Below are positions 1 through 10,168 of a stretch of 44,706 nucleotides of DNA, one piece after another. The translations under genes were made by a program, and so were the position numbers. Within the stretch, counting starts at the first letter, position 1. Every line of letters begins with the position of its first letter. A model generated the notes under the pieces. The model made no database searches and was not told the DNA's origin. It saw only the letters and a program-made list of their open reading frames with translations. Source of the stretch: Methylobacterium sp. WL119 (lineage in GTDB: Bacteria; Pseudomonadota; Alphaproteobacteria; Rhizobiales; Beijerinckiaceae); NCBI RefSeq assembly GCF_008039875.1, contig NZ_VRUU01000036.1, positions 1 to 44,706 of the forward strand, written 5' to 3'.

Positions 1-239
1 CGACCGACTCGTTCCTGAACTTCTTCCGCTCCTCGGCCGTGACGCTGAAGGTGGAAGGCCTGTACGTGAACCTCGACCAGGGCGGCCGCAACAACGGCGC
101 CTTCGCCTCCAACTCGACCGGCACCGTGACCCTGACCTCGCCGGGCGTGACCGTCGTGCAGAGCGGCCTGAACCGCAACAACAGCACCGAGTTCGCTGTC
201 GTGCGCGCCGGCCTGAACTACAAGTTCGGCTCGTACTAG
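1..239 (+). CDS. Outer-membrane beta-barrel (porin/Omp25-like) protein, C-terminal fragment
   Basis: Only the last 78 or so codons are present; the reading frame is open from base 3 to the TAG at 237-239, so the start lies left of the window. The visible part alternates polar and hydrophobic residues in short strands (VTLKVEGLYVNL, EFAVVRAGLNYKF) and ends NYKFGSY. A terminal strand with a near-terminal aromatic residue is typical of proteins inserted by the BAM machinery. Alphaproteobacterial Omp25/Omp31-like surface proteins commonly end with a very similar strand. The family assignment is inference from this short tail. A strong intrinsic terminator follows about 55 bp downstream, which fits the end of a highly expressed envelope gene. 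Confidence 0.72.
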   Translation, partial: TDSFLNFFRSSAVTLKVEGLYVNLDQGGRNNGAFASNSTGTVTLTSPGVTVVQSGLNRNNSTEFAVVRAGLNYKFGSY

Positions 240-293
240 GACCTGCCGGATCCGCCGCGGCTCGCCCAGAGCCGCGGTTCGACCCGACCCGAG

Positions 294-322
294 AAGCCCG
301 GCCGAAAGGCCGGGCTTTTTTC
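294..322 (+). terminator. Rho-independent terminator of the beta-barrel gene
   Basis: Perfect 10-bp stem (294-303 with 308-317, arms starting AAGCCCGGCC) closed by a GAAA tetraloop and followed by a T run (about 316-321). It lies 55 bp after the stop of the beta-barrel gene and reads in the same direction, so it is a textbook intrinsic terminator. Confidence 0.9.
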
Positions 323-342
323 GTCGTCGGATCGCGGGCATG

Positions 343-368
343 AAAAAGCCCGGCCTCGCGGCCGGGCT
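343..368 (-). terminator. parE: Rho-independent terminator of parE
   Basis: Perfect 9-bp stem (347-355 with 360-368) with a 4-nt loop. On the minus strand it is followed by a T run (complement of the A run at 343-347). It lies about 27 bp beyond the parE stop and reads with parE. Its arms share the AGCCCGGCC core with the plus-strand terminator only 25 bp away, so two oppositely oriented, related hairpins insulate the convergent genes. Confidence 0.85.
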
Positions 369-394
369 CCGATCGGACCGCCGTGCCGGGCCGC

Positions 395-2560
<2,166 letters not shown>

Positions 2561-2747
2561 CCGCTCACGATACCGGAACAAAACGGAAACATCAAAGGCG
2601 ATCGCAGGCCGAATCCGCTATGCAGCTTCGCATGTGCAGCGCGAACCCTCCAAACGCTGCGATGCAACCGTCATCGGGGTGATGCGCAGATCCGGTTAAG
2701 ATCGCCTCACGCTGCAATTTCGCGCGGAACCGGCGGCATGATCATGC

Positions 2748-2756
2748 ATTATATCA
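2748..2756 (-). promoter_or_regulatory. parE: Candidate extended -10 promoter element for parE
   Basis: On the minus strand the sequence reads TGATATAAT, a perfect TATAAT hexamer preceded by the TG of an extended -10. It lies in a locally AT-rich island about 190 bp upstream of the parE ATG. I see no good -35 at 16-18 bp, as is common for extended -10 promoters. The palindrome ATGATCAT lies immediately downstream at 2739-2746. The same island could also serve the small plus-strand ORF at 2794. This is a sequence match only. Confidence 0.4.
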
Positions 2757-2793
2757 CAAGATCTTTGCCGTAACGAGGGCTGGGACGCCGACG

Positions 2794-2979
2794 ATGACGA
2801 CTGCTTCGATCGAAGCCCGAACCCTGATCCTCGCCCGCCTCGAGCGCGCCGCCGGGCAAGCCTTCGGATGCGAGCAGGACGCTGCGCCCGTCTCTCGCGC
2901 GGCCTTCGTCAATCCGACGACGGTCGCCCTGGCGACCTTCGCGACGGCCTTCGCCGCGACGATCAGCTACCTCGTCTGA
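2794..2979 (+). CDS. Small hypothetical protein with a C-terminal hydrophobic segment
   Basis: A 61-codon ORF starting at ATG 2794 and ending just before the topA terminator. The first 40 residues are mixed and mildly charged; the last 20 or so (VALATFATAFAATISYLV) form one plausible membrane helix at the extreme C-terminus. I do not recognise a family. In its favour, it fills the space between two essential minus-strand genes, starts with ATG downstream of an AT-rich promoter-like island, and stops cleanly before a hairpin. Against it, the ribosome-binding site is weak (GAGGG, about 15 bp upstream), and short open frames arise easily in this GC-rich DNA. Confidence 0.45.
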   Translation: MTTASIEARTLILARLERAAGQAFGCEQDAAPVSRAAFVNPTTVALATFATAFAATISYLV

Positions 2980-3002
2980 GACCTGCGACGCGCCTGGCGC
3001 GG

Positions 3003-3030
3003 ACCGCCGGCAAGCTGCGCCGCCGGCGGT
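3003..3030 (-). terminator. topA: Hairpin between the small ORF and topA, probable topA terminator
   Basis: Perfect 9-bp inverted repeat (3003-3011 with 3022-3030) with a 10-nt loop, directly abutting the topA stop codon at 3031-3033. There is no T run on either strand, so it may be a weak intrinsic terminator or an mRNA 3'-end stabiliser. It lies in the convergent gap after the small ORF and could act on both transcripts. Confidence 0.5.
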
Positions 3031-5793
3031 TCAGCCGCTGGCCTTCTTGCTCGAAGCCGGCTTCGCAGCGGCCTTGCCCGCAGCGGCCTTCGGCGTGGCG
3101 CGCTTCTTCGCGGCGGGTTTGGCGGAGGTTTTGGAAGCGGTCTTCACCGTCCCGACCTCGCCGTCCTTGGCCGCCTTTGCCGGCTTGCGCGCCGTGGCCT
3201 TCGCACCCCGCGCCGGCGCGGCCTTGCGGCCGCGGCTCGGCTTGCCCCCGCCGGCCGCGCGCTTGGCGTTGACGAGGTCGATGCCCTCGGCGAGCGTCAG
3301 CGCCTCGGCGGCCATCGATTTCGGCAGGGTCGCGTTGACCTCGCCGTCGGTGACGTAGGCGCCGTACTTGCCGGCCTTGACCACCAGCTCGCGACCCGTC
3401 GCCTCGTCCTTGCCGATCGGGCGGCCGGGATCCGAGGACGGGCGGCCGCGGCCGCCGCCCTGTTCCTTGGCGACGATCAGGTCGATCGCCCGGTTGGCGC
3501 CGACCTCGAGCACGTCGTCGTCCTTGCCCAGGTTCGCGTAGGTCTTGCCGTGCTGGACGTAGGGCCCGAACCGGCCGAGATTGGCCAGGATCGGCTCGCC
3601 GGTCTCCGGGTGCCGGGCGACCTCGCGCGGCAGCGACAGCAGCCGCAGCGCCTTCTCCAGGTCGACCATCGACGGCGTCACACCCTTCGGCAGCGACGAG
3701 CGCTTGGGCTTGGCCGCGTCCTTCTCGGTCGAGGCCTCGCCGAGCTGGACGAACGGGCCGAACCGGCCGTCGCGGATCGTCACCGGCAATCCGGTCACCG
3801 GATCGTTGCCGAGCACCCGCGTGCCGGGCGGGCTGCCGTCCGGCGATGAGCCGTCACCCTCGCCCTCGATGCCCGCGGCCGAGAGCTGCCGGGTGAACTT
3901 GCATTCCGGGTAGTTCGAGCAGCCGACGAAGGAGCCGAACTTGCCGAGCTTCAGCGAGAGCTGGCCCGAGCCGCAGGTCGGGCAGGTGCGCGGGTTCGAG
4001 CCGTCGGCCTTCTCGGGGAAGATGTGGTCGCCGAGAAGCGTGTTCAGCGCCTCCAGCACCTCGGTGACGCGCAGCTCCTTGGTGCCGCCGACGGCGGCGG
4101 AGAAGTCGCGCCAGAAGTCGCGCAGCACGTCGCGCCAGTCGATCTCGGCGTTCGAGACCCGGTCGAGCTGGCCTTCGAGGTCGGCGGTGAAGTCGTACTC
4201 GACGTAGCGCTTGAAGAAGCTCTCGAGGAAGCCGGTCACGAGCCGGCCCTTGTCCTCGGGCTGCAGGCGCTTCTTCTCGATCTTGACGTATTCGCGGTCG
4301 CGCAGGGTCTGGAGCACCGCGGCGTAGGTCGAGGGCCGGCCGATGCCGAGCTCCTCCATGCGCTTGACGAGGCTGGCCTCGGAGAAGCGCGGCGGCGGCT
4401 CGGTGAAGTGCTGGGTCGAGGCGATGCGCTCGCGCTTCAGCGCCTCGCCGGCCTTCATCGGCGGCAGGCGCTTGCCGTCCTCGTCCTCCTCGTCGTCCTT
4501 GCCCTCCTGGTAGAGGGTGAGGAAGCCGTCGAACTTCACGACCTGGCCGGTGGCGCGCAGGTCGATCCGGCGCGGGCCGACGCTGGCGGTCACGTCGACC
4601 GTGGTGCGCTCCAGCTCGGCCGACTCCATCTGGCTGGCGACGGTCCGCGTCCAGATCAGGTCGTAGAGCTTGGCCTGCTCGGGATCGAGCATCCGCGCGA
4701 CCTGCTTCGGCAGCCGGCCCATGTCGGTCGGGCGCACGGCCTCGTGGGCCTCCTGCGCGTTCTTGGCCTTGGCGCTGTAGCGGCGCGGCACGCCCGGGAC
4801 GTACTTGTCGCCGAACTCGCGGCCGATGACCCGGCGCGCGTCGGCGATGGCCTCGGGCGCCATGTCGACGCCGTCGGTCCGCATGTAGGTGATCAGGCCC
4901 ACCGTCTCGCCGCCGATGTCGACGCCCTCGTAGAGCTTCTGGGCGACGCGCATGGTCTGCGCCGGCGCCATCCCGAGCTTTCGCGACGCCTCCTGCTGCA
5001 GCGTCGACGTCGTGAAGGGCGGCTGCGGATGGCGCTTGGCGGGCTTCGCCTCGACCGAGGCGACCTGGAACGTCGCGAGCTCGAGGTCGCGCTTGAACGC
5101 GGCCGCATCCTCGCCGTTGCCGACGTCGAGGCGCTGGATGCGCTTGCCGTCGGCCCCGACGAGGCGAGCCTCGAACACGCCGCCGTCTGCGGTCGAGAGG
5201 GTCGCGACCAGCGACCAGTACTCGCGCGGCTTGAAGCGCTCGATCTCGACCTCGCGCTCGCAGACGAGCCGCAAGGCCACCGACTGCACGCGGCCGGCCG
5301 AGCGGGCGCCGGGGAGCTTGCGCCACAGCACCGGCGACAGGTTGAAGCCGACGAGGTAGTCGAGCGCCCGGCGCGCCAGGTAGGCGTCGACCAGCGCCTG
5401 ATCGATCTGGCGCGGCTGCCGCATCGCCGTCTCGACCGACGCCTTGGTGATCGCGTTGAAGGTGACGCGCTCGACCGGGATGCCCTTCAGCACCTTGCGG
5501 GCGGTCAGCGCCTCCAGCACGTGCCAGGAGATCGCCTCGCCCTCGCGATCCGGGTCGGTCGCCAGGATCAGCTTGTCCGCGCCCTTCACGGCGCGGGCGA
5601 TCTCGGACACCTGCTTCGAGCCGCGGGCGTCGAGCTCCCAGATCATGTTGAAATCGGCTTCGGGATCGACCGACCCGTCCTTGGCCGGAAGGTCGCGGAT
5701 GTGCCCGAACGAGGCGATGACTTCATAGTCGCGGCCAAGATACTTGTTGATGGTCTTGGCTTTGGCCGGCGACTCGACGACGACGACTTTCAT
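3031..5793 (-). CDS. topA: DNA topoisomerase I (TopA)
   Basis: Type IA topoisomerase that relaxes negative supercoils by single-strand passage. The N-terminal TOPRIM domain starts MKVVVVESPAKAKTI and carries the acidic DPDRE triad (residues 80-84). The active-site tyrosine is Tyr303 in GLITYMRTDG. A topoisomerase zinc-finger module (CPTCGSGQ...GCSNYPEC) follows near residue 600. After it come repeated topoisomerase C-terminal modules with the F/Y-G-P/A-Y/F-V pattern (GRFGPFVQLG, GRFGPYVQHG, GKYGAYVTDG). The last 70 or so residues form a Lys/Ala/Pro-rich tail resembling histone H1, common in high-GC and alphaproteobacterial TopA and likely to help DNA binding. The length of 920 aa is normal for this form. 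The start is ATG 5793. A 12-bp perfect hairpin lies 86 bp upstream of the start. Confidence 0.96.
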   Translation of the reverse strand: MKVVVVESPAKAKTINKYLGRDYEVIASFGHIRDLPAKDGSVDPEADFNMIWELDARGSKQVSEIARAVKGADKLILATDPDREGEAISWHVLEALTARKVLKGIPVERVTFNAITKASVETAMRQPRQIDQALVDAYLARRALDYLVGFNLSPVLWRKLPGARSAGRVQSVALRLVCEREVEIERFKPREYWSLVATLSTADGGVFEARLVGADGKRIQRLDVGNGEDAAAFKRDLELATFQVASVEAKPAKRHPQPPFTTSTLQQEASRKLGMAPAQTMRVAQKLYEGVDIGGETVGLITYMRTDGVDMAPEAIADARRVIGREFGDKYVPGVPRRYSAKAKNAQEAHEAVRPTDMGRLPKQVARMLDPEQAKLYDLIWTRTVASQMESAELERTTVDVTASVGPRRIDLRATGQVVKFDGFLTLYQEGKDDEEDEDGKRLPPMKAGEALKRERIASTQHFTEPPPRFSEASLVKRMEELGIGRPSTYAAVLQTLRDREYVKIEKKRLQPEDKGRLVTGFLESFFKRYVEYDFTADLEGQLDRVSNAEIDWRDVLRDFWRDFSAAVGGTKELRVTEVLEALNTLLGDHIFPEKADGSNPRTCPTCGSGQLSLKLGKFGSFVGCSNYPECKFTRQLSAAGIEGEGDGSSPDGSPPGTRVLGNDPVTGLPVTIRDGRFGPFVQLGEASTEKDAAKPKRSSLPKGVTPSMVDLEKALRLLSLPREVARHPETGEPILANLGRFGPYVQHGKTYANLGKDDDVLEVGANRAIDLIVAKEQGGGRGRPSSDPGRPIGKDEATGRELVVKAGKYGAYVTDGEVNATLPKSMAAEALTLAEGIDLVNAKRAAGGGKPSRGRKAAPARGAKATARKPAKAAKDGEVGTVKTASKTSAKPAAKKRATPKAAAGKAAAKPASSKKASG

Positions 5794-5878
5794 GGACGAA
5801 ACAGCCTCTCGTCAAAGCCCGAGCAGCGGCAGGAACGCACCAATTGTTGGGTTTCGCGCCGCGGCCGGGCCGGACCTG

Positions 5879-5908
5879 CGCGGGGCATGAAGTGGTTCAT
5901 GCCCCGCG
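5879..5908. repeat. 12-bp perfect inverted repeat upstream of topA
   Basis: Arms 5879-5890 and 5897-5908 (reading CGCGGGGCATGA) are perfectly complementary around a 6-nt spacer. The element lies in the 205-bp gap between the molybdoenzyme stop (5999) and the topA start (5793), both on the minus strand. There is no T run. It may be an RNA hairpin in the topA leader, a terminator for the upstream pair, or an operator-like dyad. Confidence 0.7.
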
Positions 5909-5965
5909 GGTTGTCAAATGGGGGGCTGTTCGGGGCGCCTGCCGCGAGGCGCGTACGGGTGGGCA

Positions 5966-5992
5966 TTCTCCCCCCCTCTGCGGGGGAGGGGG
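5966..5992 (-). repeat. C-rich/G-rich hairpin element, copy 1
   Basis: Contains the core CCCCTCTGCGGGGGAGGG, shared with copies near 25.11 kb and 40.2 kb. The arms at 5968-5974 and 5982-5988 pair perfectly. It begins 7 bp beyond the stop codon of the minus-strand molybdoenzyme gene, the same position relative to a minus-strand gene as the other two copies. It probably acts as a terminator or mRNA 3'-end structure and belongs to a dispersed REP-like family. Confidence 0.75.
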
Positions 5993-5998
5993 CCGGTC

Positions 5999-6910
5999 TC
6001 AGATGCCGGCGTACCATTCGTAGCCGCGGTCCTCCCAGTAGCCGCCCTGGCCGTCGCCGATCCTGGCCAGCGATTCGACTACCTCGATCCGCATCACGTA
6101 CTTGGCCTGCTTGTAGCCGAGCTGCCGCTCGAGCCGCAGGCGCAGGGGCGCGCCGTTCGAAACCGGGAGCGGCTTTCCGTTGAGGTCGTAGGCGAGGATC
6201 GTCTGCGGGTGGAAGGCGTCGGTGAGGTCGATGCTCTCGTAGTAGCGGATCGGCGTGCGCGTCTCCTCGGGCTCCTCGGCCGGGGCACCGCCCCAGGCGT
6301 CGGCATCGTTGCCCGCGGCCGCCACCTGGACGTGGCGCACCGCGCTCGGGTACTCCGGCTGCAGGAACGCGCCGTCTTTGCCGCCTTCGAGGCCGCCGCC
6401 GGCATATTCGAGCGTGTCGGCGCAGTGGAACACGACGTAGCGCGCCTGCGGCTTCAGCCCGGCGCGGTTCAGCACCTCAGCCAGCGGCACGCCGGACCAT
6501 TTTCCGATGCAGCTCCAGCCCTCGACGCAATCGTGCCGGGTTGTCTGCGTCCGCGACGGCAGCGCGCGGAGGTCGGCGAGGCCGAAGCTCTGCGGTCGCT
6601 CGACGAGGCCCCCGACCTCGAGCTTGAAGGTCGAGAAGTTCGAGGCCGCAAGCGCCTTGTAGGCCTTGTCCGGCGGGTCGATCGTGCCGTTCGGCTTGAA
6701 CACCGCCGAGATCTCGGAATCCGGGAATTCCTTCGCCAGCGAGGCGTTCGAGAGCAACAGGCGCTGCACGAACAGGTTGGCGTCCTCGCCGGCCTTCAGC
6801 GTCCGCGGGCCGTAGGCGGACCCGGCGAAGCGGTCGCAGCCGGCGAGCATCGCGGTGCCGCCGAGCGCGGCGACGGTGGTGAGGAAGCGGCGGCGGTCGA
6901 GGTTGCTCAT
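5999..6910 (-). CDS. Sulfite-oxidase-fold molybdopterin oxidoreductase, Tat-exported and probably lipidated
   Basis: 303 aa. The N-terminus has a twin-arginine motif (RRRFLTTVAA, residues 6-15), then a hydrophobic stretch ending in a lipobox-like MLAGC with Cys25. This suggests Tat export and a lipid anchor on the periplasmic side. The body matches the SUOX/MsrP molybdopterin domain: RHDCVEGWSCIGKWSGVPL carries Cys128 in the position of the Mo-coordinating cysteine, and FHCADTLEYAGGG and YESIDLTDAFHPQTILAYDLNG are typical of the fold. The C-terminus (GYWEDRGYEWYAGI) is typical of the YedY-like branch. The start at ATG 6910 overlaps the end of the cytochrome gene by 4 bp, so the two are translationally coupled. 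The likely role is a periplasmic oxidoreductase exchanging electrons with that cytochrome. The substrate is unknown, and no MsrQ-type partner is present, so I do not call it msrP. Confidence 0.87.
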   Translation of the reverse strand: MSNLDRRRFLTTVAALGGTAMLAGCDRFAGSAYGPRTLKAGEDANLFVQRLLLSNASLAKEFPDSEISAVFKPNGTIDPPDKAYKALAASNFSTFKLEVGGLVERPQSFGLADLRALPSRTQTTRHDCVEGWSCIGKWSGVPLAEVLNRAGLKPQARYVVFHCADTLEYAGGGLEGGKDGAFLQPEYPSAVRHVQVAAAGNDADAWGGAPAEEPEETRTPIRYYESIDLTDAFHPQTILAYDLNGKPLPVSNGAPLRLRLERQLGYKQAKYVMRIEVVESLARIGDGQGGYWEDRGYEWYAGI

Positions 6911-7761
6911 CGCGGGGTCGCTCCGTCCTTCTCGATCGCGAACCAGCCGGTGACCATGCCGCGCATGTTGTTCCAGAAGCCCGAGACCAGCACCAGCACC
7001 ACGTGCACGATCACGAACAGCACCAGGAGGTTGGCCACGATGAAGTGGATCGTGCGCGCCGACTGCCGGCCGCCGAACACGTCGACCAGCCAGGGCCAGG
7101 CGGCATCCATGCCCGGCGACATCGCGAGGCCGGCCAGCACCATCACCGGCAGAAGGCCGGCGATCACGGCGAGGTACGTCAGCTTCTGCAGCACGTTGTA
7201 GCGCTTGGCCTCCTCGCCCTTGGGGAAGTGCAGCGTGAGATGCTCGCGCACCGAGCCGCCGAAGTCGCGGATCTGGTCGCCGTCCGGGATCACCCGCCGG
7301 CGAAGCTGCCCCGACACCAGCCCGTAGAGCAGGTAGATCGCCCCGTTGATCACCAGCGCCCAGGCGAACAGGAAGTGCCAGCGCCGCGCGGTGGCGAGAT
7401 CCTGCCCCGAGGGGATCGTGCTCCACGACGGGAAGGCCCGGTCGGTCATCTGGCCCTGGTCCTTCGAGAGCCCGAGCACGCCGGTGGTGTCGAAGGTGCG
7501 GCCGCCGATCGTCACGATGCCGCGGGCGTTGCCCTTGGCGTCGGTGTCGCTGGTGATCGCCAGCGCCGGGGTGTCGAAGGTCGACTTCGCGCCCCAGTAC
7601 AGGGCCGGATGCGCGTTGAAAATCTGCAGCCCGCTCATCAGCAGGATCAGCAGGGAGGCGGCGTTGAGCCAGTGCGCGACGCGGATCACCAGCGGATGCC
7701 GGTAGATCGCCTCGCGGCGGGGCGTCGCGGTGCCGGAGGGAATCGCCGGGGAAGCTGCCAA
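6907..7761 (-). CDS. Membrane cytochrome b (b561/thiosulfate-reductase type) partner of the molybdoenzyme
   Basis: Di-heme membrane cytochrome of the Ni-Fe hydrogenase/thiosulfate reductase cytochrome-b kind. Several hydrophobic helices carry histidines suitable as heme ligands: [31 protein letters not shown] and [20 protein letters not shown] periplasmic loop of about 75 residues separates the first two helices. The protein would pass electrons between quinone and the SUOX-like enzyme encoded immediately downstream (4-bp overlap). I prefer the TTG start at 7761 because AGGTGA (complement of 7769-7774) lies 7 nt upstream, the first helix then begins near residue 20, and room remains for the divergent pyrB promoter. 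The frame stays open upstream to 7896, so a longer start cannot be ruled out. With the TTG start the product is 284 aa. Confidence 0.83.
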   Translation of the reverse strand: MAASPAIPSGTATPRREAIYRHPLVIRVAHWLNAASLLILLMSGLQIFNAHPALYWGAKSTFDTPALAITSDTDAKGNARGIVTIGGRTFDTTGVLGLSKDQGQMTDRAFPSWSTIPSGQDLATARRWHFLFAWALVINGAIYLLYGLVSGQLRRRVIPDGDQIRDFGGSVREHLTLHFPKGEEAKRYNVLQKLTYLAVIAGLLPVMVLAGLAMSPGMDAAWPWLVDVFGGRQSARTIHFIVANLLVLFVIVHVVLVLVSGFWNNMRGMVTGWFAIEKDGATPR

Positions 7762-7904
7762 GGGAGTGTCACCTGATTGTCCGAGTGGCGACCACTTCGC
7801 CGCCTCGTCTCGGCTGGTTACGTATCGCCGCCGCCGAAAGTTGCCAGCCCGGTCCCGCGCCGCGCGCTTGCCGTCGCATCGGGCGCGACCTATCACGCGA
7901 GGCG

Positions 7905-8852
7905 ATGAGCCAGCCGACGCACCCGAACTATCCCCACCGGCATCTCCTCGGGATAGAGGGCCTGTCGCGCCCCGACATCGAGGGGCTGCTCGACCGGGCG
8001 GACGCGGCGGTGGCGATCTCCCGTCAGGTTGAGAAGAAGCGCGCGACGCTGCGCGGTCGCACCCAGATCAACCTGTTCTTCGAGCCCTCGACCCGCACGC
8101 AATCCTCGTTCGAGCTCGCCGGCAAGCGCCTCGGCGCCGACGTGATGAACATGTCGGTGGCCTCGTCCTCGGTGAAGAAGGGCGAGACGCTGATCGACAC
8201 CGCGGCGACGCTGAACGCCATGCGGCCCGACATCATCGTGGTGCGCCACCATTCGGCCGGCGCCGTGCACCTGCTCGCGCGGAAGGTCGACTGCTCGGTG
8301 GTCAATGCCGGCGACGGCGCCCACGAGCACCCGACGCAGGCGCTGCTCGACGCGCTGACCATCCGCCGCAACAAGGGGCGGATCGAGGGGCTTCGCGTCG
8401 CGATCTGCGGCGACGTGCTGCACAGCCGTGTCGCGCGCTCGAACCTGATCCTGCTGCAGGCGATGGGTGCGCGCGTCCGCGTGATCGCCCCGTCGTCGCT
8501 CCTGCCCGCCGGCATCGAGCGCTTCGGCGTCGAGGTCTTCACCGACATGCGCAAGGGCCTCGACGGCTGCGACATCGTGATGATGCTGCGCCTGCAGCGC
8601 GAGCGCATGAACGGCTCGTTCGTGCCCTCGGTGAAGGAGTATTTCCGCTATTTCGGCCTCGACGCCGACAAGCTCGCGCTCGCCGCTCCCGACGCCCTGG
8701 TGATGCATCCCGGCCCGATGAACCGCGGCGTCGAGATCGCCTCCGACATCGCCGACGGGGCGCAGTCGCTGATTCGCGAGCAGGTCGAGATGGGCGTCGC
8801 CGTGCGCATGGCGGTGATGGAAGCGCTGGCCTCGCATCTGCCGAACGCGTGA
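7905..8852 (+). CDS. pyrB: Aspartate carbamoyltransferase catalytic subunit (PyrB)
   Basis: Makes N-carbamoyl-L-aspartate from carbamoyl phosphate and aspartate, the committed step of pyrimidine synthesis. The carbamoyl-phosphate loop [13 protein letters not shown] (residues 58-70) is intact, and so are [12 protein letters not shown] (140-151), the [17 protein letters not shown] motif and the C-terminal [13 protein letters not shown]. At 315 aa it is normal for a class of ATCase without PyrI. The chosen ATG at 7905 follows GCGAGGCG; an open frame reaches back to 7785, but that extension lacks family similarity. The stop overlaps the start of the next gene by one base (TGATG), so pyrB and the pseudo-dihydroorotase are very likely co-translated. 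It is divergent from the cytochrome b gene across a 143-bp gap. Confidence 0.95.
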   Translation: MSQPTHPNYPHRHLLGIEGLSRPDIEGLLDRADAAVAISRQVEKKRATLRGRTQINLFFEPSTRTQSSFELAGKRLGADVMNMSVASSSVKKGETLIDTAATLNAMRPDIIVVRHHSAGAVHLLARKVDCSVVNAGDGAHEHPTQALLDALTIRRNKGRIEGLRVAICGDVLHSRVARSNLILLQAMGARVRVIAPSSLLPAGIERFGVEVFTDMRKGLDGCDIVMMLRLQRERMNGSFVPSVKEYFRYFGLDADKLALAAPDALVMHPGPMNRGVEIASDIADGAQSLIREQVEMGVAVRMAVMEALASHLPNA

Positions 8853-10168
8853 TGGCCATGACCGAACAAGCTCAGATCCTCACCAACGCCACCCTCCTCG
8901 ACCCGGCCGACGGCCGCGAAGGGCCGGGCCATGTCCTGATCCGCGACGGCCGCATCGCCGACATCGCCTGGGGCGCGGCGCCCGGCCTGCCGGAGGGTGC
9001 TCGGACGATCGACTGCGCCGGCCACGTGCTGGCGCCGGGCCTGATCGACATGCGCGCCTTCGTCGGCGAGCCCGGCGCCGAGCACCGCGAGACCCTGGCG
9101 AGCGCCAGCGCCGCGGCGGCGGCCGGCGGGGTCACGACGCTGGTCTGCATGCCGGACACCAATCCGGTGATCGACGGCCCGGCGATCGTCGACTTCGTGC
9201 TGCGCCGCGCCCGCGACACGGCCTGCGTCAACGTCCTGCCGGCGGCGGCGATCACCAAGGGGCTTGCCGGCCACGAGATGACCGAGTTCGGCCTGCTCCA
9301 GGAAGCCGGCGCCGTCGCCTTCACCGACGGGCTCCGCGCCGTCACGCACGCGCAGGTGATGCGGCGGGCGATGACCTACGCCCGCGACTTCGGCGCGCTG
9401 CTGATGCAGCACGTCGAGGAGCCCGACCTCGTCGGCGAGGGCGTGATGAACGAGGGCGAGCTGGCCTCGCGGCTCGGGCTCATGGGCATCCCGCGCGAGG
9501 CCGAGACGATGATGCTGGAGCGCGACCTCCGCCTCGTCCGCCTCACCGGCGCACGCTACCACGCGGCGATGATCTCCTGCGCCGACTCGGTCGAGATCGT
9601 GCGCCGGGCCAAGCACGACGGATTGCCGGTGACCTGCGGCGCCTCGATCAACAACCTCGTCCTGAACGAGGGCGACATCGGGCACTACCGCACCTTCTGC
9701 AAGCTTTCGCCGCCCTTGCGCGGCGAGGCCGACCGGCAGGCGCTGGCGGCGGCGCTGAACGAGGGCGTGATCGACGTCGTCGTCTCCGATCACAACCCGC
9801 AGGACGTCGAGACCAAGCGCCTGCCCTTCGCCGAGGCTGCCGACGGCGCGCTCGGGATCGAGACCCTGCTCGGCGCCGCGCTCCGCCTCGTGCGCGCCGG
9901 CGACGTCACGCTCGCGCGCCTGCTCGCGGCGCTGTCGGCGAATCCGGGGCGCATCCTCGGGCGCGAATCCGGTCGGCTCGCGGTCGGCGCCCCGGCCGAC
10001 CTCGTGCTGATCGATCCGGACGTGCCCTACGTGCTCGACAAGCGGACCCTGAAGTCGCGCTCGAAGAACTCGCCGTTCGACGAGGCGCAGATGCAGGGCG
10101 CCGCGGTGCTGACGCTCGTCGGCGGCCGGATCGTCCACCGCTCGGCCGACCTCGCGGGGGCCGCATGA
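8852..10168 (+). CDS. pyrX: Dihydroorotase-like protein lacking metal ligands (pseudo-dihydroorotase, PyrC'/PyrX type)
   Basis: 438 aa of the amidohydrolase (TIM-barrel) superfamily. The overall dihydroorotase pattern is clear ([57 protein letters not shown]), but the catalytic residues are eroded. The metal-binding D-x-H-x-H-x-R block reads DMRAFVG (residues 66-72), replacing both histidines and the arginine. The usual PHHL reads INNL (266-269), the TDHAPH loop reads SDHNPQ (312-317), and the NPPLR Asn is Ser. Such degenerate homologues encoded next to pyrB are known from Pseudomonas, where they are inactive but needed to assemble the ATCase holoenzyme. The one-base overlap with pyrB supports the same role here. 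An active PyrC should be encoded elsewhere. The start is ATG 8852; a GTG at 8849 and an ATG at 8858 are alternatives. Confidence 0.88.
   Translation: MAMTEQAQILTNATLLDPADGREGPGHVLIRDGRIADIAWGAAPGLPEGARTIDCAGHVLAPGLIDMRAFVGEPGAEHRETLASASAAAAAGGVTTLVCMPDTNPVIDGPAIVDFVLRRARDTACVNVLPAAAITKGLAGHEMTEFGLLQEAGAVAFTDGLRAVTHAQVMRRAMTYARDFGALLMQHVEEPDLVGEGVMNEGELASRLGLMGIPREAETMMLERDLRLVRLTGARYHAAMISCADSVEIVRRAKHDGLPVTCGASINNLVLNEGDIGHYRTFCKLSPPLRGEADRQALAAALNEGVIDVVVSDHNPQDVETKRLPFAEAADGALGIETLLGAALRLVRAGDVTLARLLAALSANPGRILGRESGRLAVGAPADLVLIDPDVPYVLDKRTLKSRSKNSPFDEAQMQGAAVLTLVGGRIVHRSADLAGAA

Noticed and set aside
261..300. A possible tRNA TPsiC-like GGTTCGA word
   Set aside because: No acceptor stem, anticodon arm or CCA context surrounds it; it lies just before a terminator hairpin.
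4024..6183. A 719-codon open frame on the plus strand opposite topA
   Set aside because: It is the antisense of a clearly real topA, is dominated by Arg, Ala, Gly, Asp, Leu and His as expected for the reverse complement of GC-rich coding DNA, and has no motif.
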